This document shows positions 14,559 to 21,308 of a DNA stretch of 59,467 bases, piece by piece. The notes beneath the pieces are model-generated. The model made no database searches and was not told the origin of the DNA. It saw only the letters and a list, made by a program, of their open reading frames with translations. Made by a program: the position numbers and the translations under genes. The DNA is from Methylobacterium oxalidis (GTDB lineage: Bacteria > Pseudomonadota > Alphaproteobacteria > Rhizobiales > Beijerinckiaceae), in NCBI RefSeq assembly GCF_007992195.1, contig NZ_BJZU01000044.1, positions 1-59,467 on the forward strand, given 5' to 3'. Within the stretch, counting starts at the first letter, position 1. Each line of letters begins with the position of its first letter.

Positions 14559-15452
14559 ATGACGACAGCGGCATCAGGCAAGCCTCATGACGGGCTGTAT
14601 CGCGTCCTCGGCGAGGCGCCGTATCGGGTCGAAGCCGTGACCCTCGTGGTGCGCGACCTCGATGCCCTCACACGCTTCTACCGGGACGCCATCGGGCTCA
14701 GCGTCGTCTCGGCGGCCGGCGGCGCCGTGCGGCTCGGAGCAGGCGACACCACGTTTCTCGTCCTTCGGCATGCCCCAAACGCGCGGCCGCGGGAGCCGCG
14801 AGAGGCAGGCCTATTCCACACTGCCTTCCTGCTGCCGGGCCGCGGCGACCTTGGCGCCTGGCTCCTGCACACGGAGAAGCACGGCATCGCGCTCACGGGC
14901 GCCGCCGACCATCTCGTCAGCGAGGCGGTCTACCTCGACGATCCAGAGGGCAACGGCATCGAGATCTACGTCGACCGCCCGGCCTCCGCTTGGCAGCGGG
15001 ACGCGGACGGCTCGGTCGTGATGCGCAACGAACGGCTCGACCATGCGGGGCTCGTCCGTGCCGCCGAGCGGCCTTGGTCGGGGATGCCGCCCGGCTCCTG
15101 CGTCGGCCACGTCCATCTCCAGGTCGGCGACCTCGACGCGACGGAGCGCTTCTACGCGGGCCTGCTCGGGTTCGATGTCATGTGCCGCTATCCCGGCGCC
15201 CTGTTCCTGGGAGCGGGCGGCTACCACCACCAGCTCGCCGGCAACGTCTGGAACAGCCGTGGCGCCGCGGTTCGCACGGAGGGGGCGACGGGCCTCGCGG
15301 AGGTCGGGCTGCTCGCCGACGGTGGGACGCTCGCTGCGGCGCGGGTCCGATGCCGGGATGCGGGCGTGTCCCTCGTCGAGGATGGGGACACGCTGGTCGT
15401 GCGCGATCCGTGGGGAACGCAGCTGCGTCTGAGGCCCGAGCCCGCGCGTTGA
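14559..15452 (+). CDS. VOC family protein, CatE-like two-domain dioxygenase/glyoxalase fold
   Basis: A 297-residue protein with two vicinal-oxygen-chelate domains, resembling Bacillus CatE (catechol 2,3-dioxygenase family). First domain about residues 20-140 (VTLVVRDLDALTRFYRDAIG, LFHTAFLL, DPEGNGIEIYVDRP); second about 175-295 (CVGHVHLQVGDLDATERFY, GGYHHQLAGNVWNSRG). His residues in HTAF, GHVHL and YHHQ and Glu in GIEIY are candidate metal ligands; the last strand ends DPWGTQLRLRP with Gln where Glu is often found. It lies 66 bases after the HlyD gene in the same direction, so it may act on the aromatic compound handled by the pump. Confidence 0.82.
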   Translation: MTTAASGKPHDGLYRVLGEAPYRVEAVTLVVRDLDALTRFYRDAIGLSVVSAAGGAVRLGAGDTTFLVLRHAPNARPREPREAGLFHTAFLLPGRGDLGAWLLHTEKHGIALTGAADHLVSEAVYLDDPEGNGIEIYVDRPASAWQRDADGSVVMRNERLDHAGLVRAAERPWSGMPPGSCVGHVHLQVGDLDATERFYAGLLGFDVMCRYPGALFLGAGGYHHQLAGNVWNSRGAAVRTEGATGLAEVGLLADGGTLAAARVRCRDAGVSLVEDGDTLVVRDPWGTQLRLRPEPAR

Positions 15453-15496
15453 AGGTCCGGGAAAGCGCCGGGGCAGGCGCCCCGGCTCCGGCCTCG

Positions 15497-16858
15497 TCAG
15501 CGTGCCTTCGCATCCGAAGCCTGGGGCGCCAGCCAATGACCGGCGGCCGCAAGCATCGTCTCCACGCCAATCCGAAGGGTCGGTGTCAGGACCGGGGCGA
15601 ACTCCGGCGAGTGGTTCGCGGGAAGTGCGTCCAGGGTCCCGGCCTTCTCAGCCTCCGCGTAGCGCTTCGGATCGGTCCCGCCGACGAACCAGAACACCGA
15701 GGGCACGTCCCAGGCGCGGGCGAAGACGGTGAAGTCCTCGCTGGCGGCCGCGTTGCCGGCGGGCTGCACCCGGTCCGCACCCAGGCGCTGCTTCAGCGCC
15801 TCGGTCACCTTGGCCGTCGCGTCCGCGTCGTTCACGGTCAGCGGGAAACGCCCGAGCATCGTGAAGAGAGGCGGCTTCGGGGCGCCCGAGATGGAGGCCT
15901 CCCCCTCGACCACCCGCTTGATCGACGAGAGCACCTTGTCCCGCACCCCTCCATCGTAGGTCCGGACGTTGAGCTGAAGCTCGGCTTGGTCCGGAATGAT
16001 GTTGGCGCTGGAACCGGCCTGCATCGATCCGACCGTGACCACAGCGCTGTCGGTCATGGAGACTTCGCGCGAGACGATGGTCTGGAGCCGCATCACCGTC
16101 GCGGCGGCCATCACCACAGGATCGATGGTCGATTCCGGGCCGGAGCCATGCCCGCCGCGGCCATACAACGTCACCTTGAGGCTGTCGCTCTGGGACAGCA
16201 CCGGGCCGCTGGCGAGGCGCACCTGCCCGGCCGGGAACGGCAGCACGTGCTGGCCCAGCGTGACGGCCGGCTTCGGGAAGCGCTTGACCATGCCGTCGTC
16301 GACCATGGCCTTGGCACCCTCGCCGATCTCCTCGCCCGGCTGGAACACGGCCATCACGGTCCCGTGCCACTTGTCCTTGTTCGCGGCCAGGATCTGGGTC
16401 GCGCCCATCAGCCAGGTCACGTGCAGGTCGTGTCCGCAGGAATGCGCGATGGCCGTCTCACGACCTGATGCGGGATCGGTCCCCTTCTTCGTGCTGGCAT
16501 AGGGGAGGCCGGTGTTCTCCTTCATTGGGAGGGCGTCCATGTCGGCGCGCAGGAGCACGGTCGGGGCGTCGCCGTTGCGCAGGACGCCGACCACGCCGGT
16601 GCCGCCCACGCCCTCCGTGACCTCGAAGCCCTGCTCCTTGAGCCATTTCGCGGCGATGCCGGCCGTGCGCTTCTCCTGCATCGAGAGTTCGGGGTTTGCG
16701 TGGATGTCCTCGTAGATGGCCTGCAGCTTCGCAAGTTGCTCCTCGGTCGGGCCGGGCAACCCCTTGGCGTCGGCTTGGGCGAATGCGGGACCTGACAGGG
16801 CCGAAAGAGACACGAAGGCGGCCAGCGCGAGCCCGCAACGATGTTTGCCGATGGCCAT
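15497..16858 (-). CDS. Secreted M20D family amidohydrolase (metallopeptidase)
   Basis: A 453-residue exported hydrolase with a clear Sec signal (MAIGKHRCGLALAAFVSLSA, cleavage after AFA-QA). Metal-site motifs of M20D: LLRADMDALPM, HSCGHDLHVTWLMGA, FQPGEEIGEGAKAM and the late ASEDFTVFA. Family members cleave N-acyl or amide bonds of amino-acid conjugates, such as hippurate- or indole-acetyl-amino acids; the substrate is unknown here. The ATG at 16858 is chosen because it starts the signal peptide; the frame runs on upstream to 16963 without signal-like sequence. It is convergent with the VOC gene. Confidence 0.9.
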   Translation of the reverse strand: MAIGKHRCGLALAAFVSLSALSGPAFAQADAKGLPGPTEEQLAKLQAIYEDIHANPELSMQEKRTAGIAAKWLKEQGFEVTEGVGGTGVVGVLRNGDAPTVLLRADMDALPMKENTGLPYASTKKGTDPASGRETAIAHSCGHDLHVTWLMGATQILAANKDKWHGTVMAVFQPGEEIGEGAKAMVDDGMVKRFPKPAVTLGQHVLPFPAGQVRLASGPVLSQSDSLKVTLYGRGGHGSGPESTIDPVVMAAATVMRLQTIVSREVSMTDSAVVTVGSMQAGSSANIIPDQAELQLNVRTYDGGVRDKVLSSIKRVVEGEASISGAPKPPLFTMLGRFPLTVNDADATAKVTEALKQRLGADRVQPAGNAAASEDFTVFARAWDVPSVFWFVGGTDPKRYAEAEKAGTLDALPANHSPEFAPVLTPTLRIGVETMLAAAGHWLAPQASDAKAR

Positions 16859-16959
16859 CGTGGCTTTCCCTTGTGATTGGACCGCGCGAGCGGTCGTTCG
16901 GTGAAGTCTGTCGTTTCGGGGCGCCTCGAAGTCGGCGCGCCGCGACGGATCGGCCGACG

Positions 16960-17589
16960 TCAATGATAGGGGATGCCGGCGCGGGGGCGATATCGCGGAA
17001 GCGTCAAGCCGAAGCGGAGCGATGCGGCCCGCACGAGGAGGGCGACGGCGAAGCCGATGCCCAACGCGAACTCGCGCGGGCTATCGAGGGCGGTCAGGAT
17101 CGCGAAGACCGCTGCGCCGGCCCCCGCGGCCGAGGCATAGATCTCGCGACTGAGGATGACCGGGCTCTCGCCTCCGAGCAGATCGCGGATCACGCCCCCG
17201 AAGGTGGCCGTGACCACCCCCATGACGATGGCAACGAGGGGGCTCGCCCCGGCCTGCAAGGCCTTCTCCGCCCCGGCCACGGCGAACAGGGCCAGACCCA
17301 GGGCGTCGAGCCACAGCAGGTACCGGTAGCGGGACTGCGGGATGTGGGCGGTGAAGAACACCAACCCCGCGGCCAGCAGGCAGGTCAGCATGTAGGCCGG
17401 CTGGACCGTCCAGAACACCGGCAGCCCGAGCAACAGGTCCCGCAGCGTGCCGCCGCCGATGCCGGTCGCCGTGCCGAGGACCGCGAAGCCGACGAAGTCC
17501 ATCTCTTTGCGGGAGGCCGCAAGCGCGCCCGTGACCGTGAAGACGATCACGCCGATCCAGTCCAGGGTTGTGGTCGCAGTCTCAAACAT
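16960..17589 (-). CDS. Trimeric intracellular cation (TRIC/YicG) family channel
   Basis: A 209-residue membrane protein with seven predicted hydrophobic segments and the two internal repeats of the bacterial TRIC family: VTGALAASRKEMDFVGF with ATGIGGGTLRDLLLG in the first, and VTATFGGVIRDLLGGESPVIL in the second. Bacterial homologues form potassium-permeable homotrimers. It has its own start 70 bases after the L,D-transpeptidase stop and reads in the same direction. Confidence 0.9.
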   Translation of the reverse strand: MFETATTTLDWIGVIVFTVTGALAASRKEMDFVGFAVLGTATGIGGGTLRDLLLGLPVFWTVQPAYMLTCLLAAGLVFFTAHIPQSRYRYLLWLDALGLALFAVAGAEKALQAGASPLVAIVMGVVTATFGGVIRDLLGGESPVILSREIYASAAGAGAAVFAILTALDSPREFALGIGFAVALLVRAASLRFGLTLPRYRPRAGIPYH

Positions 17590-17659
17590 CGTATCTCGTC
17601 TCGGGTCTCGGCTGCGCTCGACGTCGCGGGAACGGCGGTGTTGCGGCTCGTCTCGACTG

Positions 17660-18394
17660 TCACTTGAAGAGCAGGACTTGGTTGTCCGAGCGGGGGCGCT
17701 CGTCCCATTCGCGCTGCACCATGACCTCGGGCTGCGAGGTCTTCACGACGACGGTCGTCCCGAGGGGGACGCGGCCGTAGAGGTCGAGGATGTCCTCGTT
17801 CAGGAGCCGGATGCAGCCCGATGAGTCGGTGCCGCCAACGGTCCAGGGCTCGTTGGTGCCGTGGATGCGGTAGAGCGTGTCCCGCTCCCCCTGGTAGAGG
17901 TAGAGGGCGCGGCACCCGAGGGGATTGTTGACCCCGGGCTCGACGTAGCGCGGGATGTCGGGCCGGCGCTTCAGCATGGCCGCGGTCGGCCGCCAGCCCG
18001 GCCACTTCGTCTTGCGCTTGATCACCGCGATGCCCGACCACGTGAAGCCAGCCCGCCCTACGCCGATGCCGTATCGGACCGCGGTCCGGTCCTCGCGCAC
18101 CAGGAAGAGGAAGCGCTGGTGGGTGTCGATGACGACCGTGCCCCCACGTTCCGGCCCGTCGTAGTCCACGAGCTGTCGGCGGAACTCCGGCGGGACGAGG
18201 GCCAGGTCGACCTTCGGGATCTTGAAGGGCTCGTCCGGGATCTCGCCGACGTACCAGGCATCGCGGGTCGGTGGTGCTTCGACGGGCTGTGGCACCTCCG
18301 ACGGTTCTGGCTTGCTGTCCCAGAAGAAGCCCTGAGCCCGTGCTGGGGCGAGCACGGCGGCAGCGAGCAGGACGGCGCGGCGGGTGGCCAACAT
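17660..18394 (-). CDS. L,D-transpeptidase (YkuD domain), exported
   Basis: A 244-residue periplasmic enzyme with a signal peptide ([20 protein letters not shown]). The YkuD domain covers the middle to end: GGTVVIDTHQRFLFLV, IGVGRAGFTWSGIAVIKRK, and the catalytic block RIHGTNEPWTVGGTDSSGCI, giving the active-site Cys in SSGC and the His in IHGT. Such enzymes make 3-3 peptidoglycan cross-links, swap the terminal D-Ala for other amino acids including glycine, or anchor lipoproteins. A tandem glycine riboswitch lies 216 bases upstream on the same strand with no other good gene between. The start at 18394 is set by the signal peptide. Confidence 0.9.
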   Translation of the reverse strand: MLATRRAVLLAAAVLAPARAQGFFWDSKPEPSEVPQPVEAPPTRDAWYVGEIPDEPFKIPKVDLALVPPEFRRQLVDYDGPERGGTVVIDTHQRFLFLVREDRTAVRYGIGVGRAGFTWSGIAVIKRKTKWPGWRPTAAMLKRRPDIPRYVEPGVNNPLGCRALYLYQGERDTLYRIHGTNEPWTVGGTDSSGCIRLLNEDILDLYGRVPLGTTVVVKTSQPEVMVQREWDERPRSDNQVLLFK

Positions 18395-18552
18395 CGGATG
18401 ACATCCAGGGTGGGGGCGAAGGTGTCGGCCCGCGCAGGAGCGGACGCGCCGCATGGTCGATGCCGTGCGTGCGTCGAAGCCGCGGCTCACGAGGTGAGCC
18501 GGCCGGTGCGAATGGGGAGGGTGTATCGAGCCCTAGGGCGCGGGGTGTTGGG

Positions 18553-18580
18553 CTATGGGGACGTCATCACACAGGCCTCC
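18553..18580 (-). other. Orphan translation start after the riboswitch (ribosome site plus 4-codon frame)
   Basis: GGAGG at 18580-18576 and an ATG at 18567, eight bases on, form an ideal initiation site, but the frame reads only Met-Thr-Ser-Pro before a TAG. It stands where the first gene after a glycine riboswitch would normally begin. It is either a tiny leader peptide or, more likely, the stump of a lost gene. Confidence 0.35.
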
Positions 18581-18609
18581 AAGGTTGCTCCGCACGCGTC
18601 ATGCGTGCG

Positions 18610-18795
18610 AGCCCCCTCTGTCATCGGCCTGAGAGCTTCGACGCAGCCTCGGGAGAGGTCGCGCCTTACACCATCGGCGGGAGCTGGCGCTCCGCTTTCC
18701 AGAGTGTTGAACGACGAGCGGTCCGGGTGCCTGAGAGTTTCCGGGGCGGTTGCTCCTTCGGCGGCCGGTCCAAGCCGGCTCTCTCCCGCTCGTCG
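18610..18795 (-). ncRNA. Tandem glycine riboswitch
   Basis: On the minus strand aptamer 1 runs from 18795 to 18712. Its closing stem is nine perfect pairs (CGACGAGCG with CGCTCGTCG), and it has the conserved GCGGGAGAG, GCCGAAGGAGCAACCGC and ACTCTCAGGCACCCGGAC blocks. Aptamer 2 follows at once, 18711 to 18610, with CTCTGGAAAGC, CGCCGATGGTGTAAGGCGC and GCTCTCAGGCCGATGACAGA. A 7-pair hairpin (CGCACGC/GCGTGCG, 18591-18609) follows and may be the expression platform, just before a strong Shine-Dalgarno at 18576-18580. Glycine riboswitches normally control gcvTHP or glycine transport; here the next real gene is an L,D-transpeptidase. Confidence 0.85.
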
Positions 18796-18937
18796 ATGTC
18801 TCGTCCCTTCTAGCCCCGAACGGTGAGGCAAGCCAGACAATTCGTTAGCTTGCGATCTAAAATGTGCGCTGGGGCACGTCATTGGTCCTGGACGGGGACA
18901 GGGAACAGTCTGGCTGGCACGTCGCACGACATCATCG

Positions 18938-19102
18938 GTGCGGGTAGGCTTCGGCCTGGAGGCCGCCGCGAAGGCCCGCGAGGCGCTGACGCCCGCCGCC
19001 CGCGCAGAGGGACTGGACCCTCAGGCGGTCCGTGGGGGGATGCGGTGGCTGTTGCTCCTGGGCAAGGCGTTCGCGGCGGAGGGGTGGACGCCTCCCACCT
19101 AG
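18938..19102 (+). CDS. Possible small protein or gene fragment, 54 residues
   Basis: A GTG-started frame with strongly G/C-ending third positions, as in real genes of this genome. It reads GLEAAAKAREALTPAARAEG, then GGMRWLLLLGKAFAAEGW and TPPT before TAG. The mixture of an Ala/Arg-rich helix and a hydrophobic patch looks like the C-terminal end of a protein. No family is recognised and no clear ribosome site precedes the GTG, so it may be a remnant. Confidence 0.3.
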   Translation: MRVGFGLEAAAKAREALTPAARAEGLDPQAVRGGMRWLLLLGKAFAAEGWTPPT

Positions 19103-19604
19103 GGGAGGGTGCGAGCCCAGCTCCTATCGGGAACCCAGGGTGAAGCTATCTGTGTGAACAGGCTTCGCTCTGCCCGTTGCTGGCAACGTCATGCTGGTAA
19201 GCTTGAGGGGCCGCTCAGGGTCACAGTGAGACCTTCGACGAAGCCGGGTCGAACGTCCGCTTGCCCGCCAATCGAGCCTCGAAGCGGCCATTCTACTTTC
19301 GGCCATCATCGGTCGCTAAGCCCACTCGATCGGACTGCCCGTAAGCAGATCTTTTCACAGCCCGCTTCGGGTCAGCTCGGGCCTTCAGAACGGCCGAGTA
19401 AGAGCCGTGCTGGCAGGGAAGGGCCGCGGTTGCTGCTGGGGTTACACTTCCGTGGCGCTACGCCATTCGACAAATTCGAACGAGTGTAAGTGCGATTGCA
19501 CGGAGGGCAGGGACAAGCCGGCCGACGTGCGGCCGTATGATTTTGTGAAATTTCGTGTGCCCTTGTGCAGTCCCGCAGAACCGAGCTACGACGCGATTCT
19601 GTTA
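19103..19604. other. Gene-free stretch with repeat copy, inner edge of probable island
   Basis: About 500 bases without a supported gene. Repeat copy at 19281-19320 (GAAGCGGCCATTCTACTTTC and then GGCCATCATCGGTCG) belongs with those at 3456 and 10523. The rest is mixed, lower-GC sequence up to the truncated tRNA. Confidence 0.4.
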
Positions 19605-19649
19605 CTTCTAAGCGGCAGGTCGTAGGTTCGAGCCCTACCGGGGTCGCCA
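19605..19649 (+). pseudogene. 3' part of tRNA-Arg (anticodon TCT), probable attachment site
   Basis: The 45 bases begin at an anticodon loop CTTCTAA (anticodon TCT), continue with the 3' anticodon strand GCGGC, variable bases AGGTC, a perfect T arm (GTAGG TTCGAGC CCTAC, 19622-19638), the 3' acceptor strand CGGGGTC, discriminator G and encoded CCA. Nothing upstream can pair with the acceptor (GACCCCG is absent) or with the anticodon stem, so no 5' half exists. A break exactly at the anticodon loop is typical of tRNA-targeted integration: the far end of the inserted element keeps only the 3' half of the tRNA. Confidence 0.75.
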
Positions 19650-19719
19650 GACCACCGTCGGCCGGGTCGCCGCGCGGCGCCTCACGCCCGCGGCACATGC
19701 GGTCGGGAGCGGGGCTGGG

Positions 19720-21183
19720 ATGATCGAGAGGGACATCTGGATCTCAGTCGATGGACGCGTGCCGCCCGCCTTGCTGACGCGGCAGGGCGCTGCGCTCGGC
19801 CTGCGCGGCTTCGTCCATCACCCGAGCACCCGGATCGCCGCCCTGCAGCTTCGCCTGATCCAGGGCGGACACAGCGTCGAAGCGCGGCAGGTCATTCTTG
19901 AGGACGGCCTGCTGGGCCCGACCGAGGCCGGGATCGACGACGCGTTCGACGGCGGCTTCTACGTCTCTGCAGTCTTCCCGCCATGCGAGGCTCTGCGAGA
20001 CGGGCAGGCCTGGATCGACGCGACCGTGACCTGGGACCGGGGCACCGCGAGTTGCCTCAGGCTCGCGTCGGTCGATCTCATTCGCGTCGACCCGATCACC
20101 GAATCGGACAGCGCCGCGGCAGCCGGCCCGGCACGGATCGGCATCGCGATGGCGACCTTCAATCCCGATCTAGCCCTCTTCGCGCGCCAGATCGGCTCGA
20201 TCCGCGCCCAGACCCATCCAGACTGGATCTGCGTGATCTCGGACGACGGTTCGCAGCCGGAGATCCTGCGCGCCATCGCCGCATCGATCGAGGACGAGCC
20301 CCGGTTTCGCCTCCTCCCGTCCGGCCGCAACTTGGGCTTCTACCGGAACTTCGAGCGCGCCTGCGCGGCGCTGCCGCCGAGCTGCGCCTTCGTCGCCCTC
20401 AGCGATCAGGACGACGTCTGGCTGCCCGAGCGCCTCGCCCGGCAGATCGCGACGGCAGAGGCCGTGCCATATTGCTGCTGCTACTCCGACATGGCCATCG
20501 TCCAGCCGCAGGGCGCCGTGGTGTCGCCGACCTACTGGGTGCACCGGGAAGCGCGTTGGGGCAGCCTCGGCGGCCTGCTCCTCGCCAACGTCGTGACCGG
20601 CATGACGGTCCTCGCACGCCGCGAGCTGATCGACGAGGCGCTGCCCTTTCCGGCGACTCCGGGCCTGACCTACCACGATCACTGGATCGCCCTCGTGGCC
20701 GGCAGGCGCGGGAGCCTTCGCTACGTCGCGGAACCGCTGGTGCGCTACGTTCAGCATGGGGGCAACCACACCGGGGCGCTGGTGCGATGGCCTGACTCCC
20801 AGGACGTGCTGCGCCAGACGCTGCGGCGGATCGGTCACTTCGCCAAAATAGGCGTGATCGGCGGCCGACTTCGACGCGCCGCCGCGGAGCCCAGCACGCT
20901 CGACTGGCTCGATATCGAGCCGGCCCGCCTCCGCATCCTCGTCGAACGCCTGACCATCCTCCCGGGAGGAAAGCCCGCCCGTGACCGCGCGCTCCGGCGG
21001 CTCAGCCGACGTTTCGGCCCCGTTCGCCTCCTGACCTGCGGCGCGAACTGGCGGGATCGCTACCGCCGCGGCGTCGCGATCGAGCTCGGCCTCGGGGGCC
21101 TCCTGAAGCGCGCGCTCGTCCGGCTCCTCAACATGGGGCACGTGAGGGCAGAGGCGCCGGCCGTCGAACGGCGCCCGGCCTGA
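19720..21183 (+). CDS. Family 2 glycosyltransferase with N-terminal extra domain
   Basis: A 487-residue soluble glycosyltransferase. Residues 1-140 form a beta-rich domain of unknown role. The GT-A catalytic domain spans about 143-370 with IGIAMATFNPDLALFARQIG, ICVISDDGSQPEI, RNLGFYRNFERAC, a metal-binding SDQDDVW and, late, YHDHWIALVAGRRG with the candidate base. It most likely adds a sugar to a surface polysaccharide or lipid. The C-terminal 100 residues are helical and end in a basic tail. The ATG at 19720 follows a purine-rich GGGAGCGGGG. It is the first gene after the tRNA fragment and pairs with the next glycosyltransferase. Confidence 0.85.
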   Translation: MIERDIWISVDGRVPPALLTRQGAALGLRGFVHHPSTRIAALQLRLIQGGHSVEARQVILEDGLLGPTEAGIDDAFDGGFYVSAVFPPCEALRDGQAWIDATVTWDRGTASCLRLASVDLIRVDPITESDSAAAAGPARIGIAMATFNPDLALFARQIGSIRAQTHPDWICVISDDGSQPEILRAIAASIEDEPRFRLLPSGRNLGFYRNFERACAALPPSCAFVALSDQDDVWLPERLARQIATAEAVPYCCCYSDMAIVQPQGAVVSPTYWVHREARWGSLGGLLLANVVTGMTVLARRELIDEALPFPATPGLTYHDHWIALVAGRRGSLRYVAEPLVRYVQHGGNHTGALVRWPDSQDVLRQTLRRIGHFAKIGVIGGRLRRAAAEPSTLDWLDIEPARLRILVERLTILPGGKPARDRALRRLSRRFGPVRLLTCGANWRDRYRRGVAIELGLGGLLKRALVRLLNMGHVRAEAPAVERRPA

Positions 21184-21308
21184 CGGCGAGCGCCGTCGGT
21201 ATGATCGCGGTCCGGATCAGGAGCCGAACCCGGCGCGCCACGTTTCGCCGGATCCGAAAAACGGCTAAGCCCCGCCCGCGCCCGACACCTCACGGTTGAG
21301 AATAGGCA

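Noticed and set aside
1..19604. Integrase or transposase of the presumed element
   Set aside because: No recombinase or insertion-sequence gene is visible in this part; if the tRNA remnant is an attachment site, the integrase should lie left of the window.
19372..19698. 108-codon minus-strand frame containing ATPVGLEPTTCRLE
   Set aside because: This string is a familiar artefact: it is the antisense of a tRNA 3' end. It supports the tRNA remnant and not a protein.
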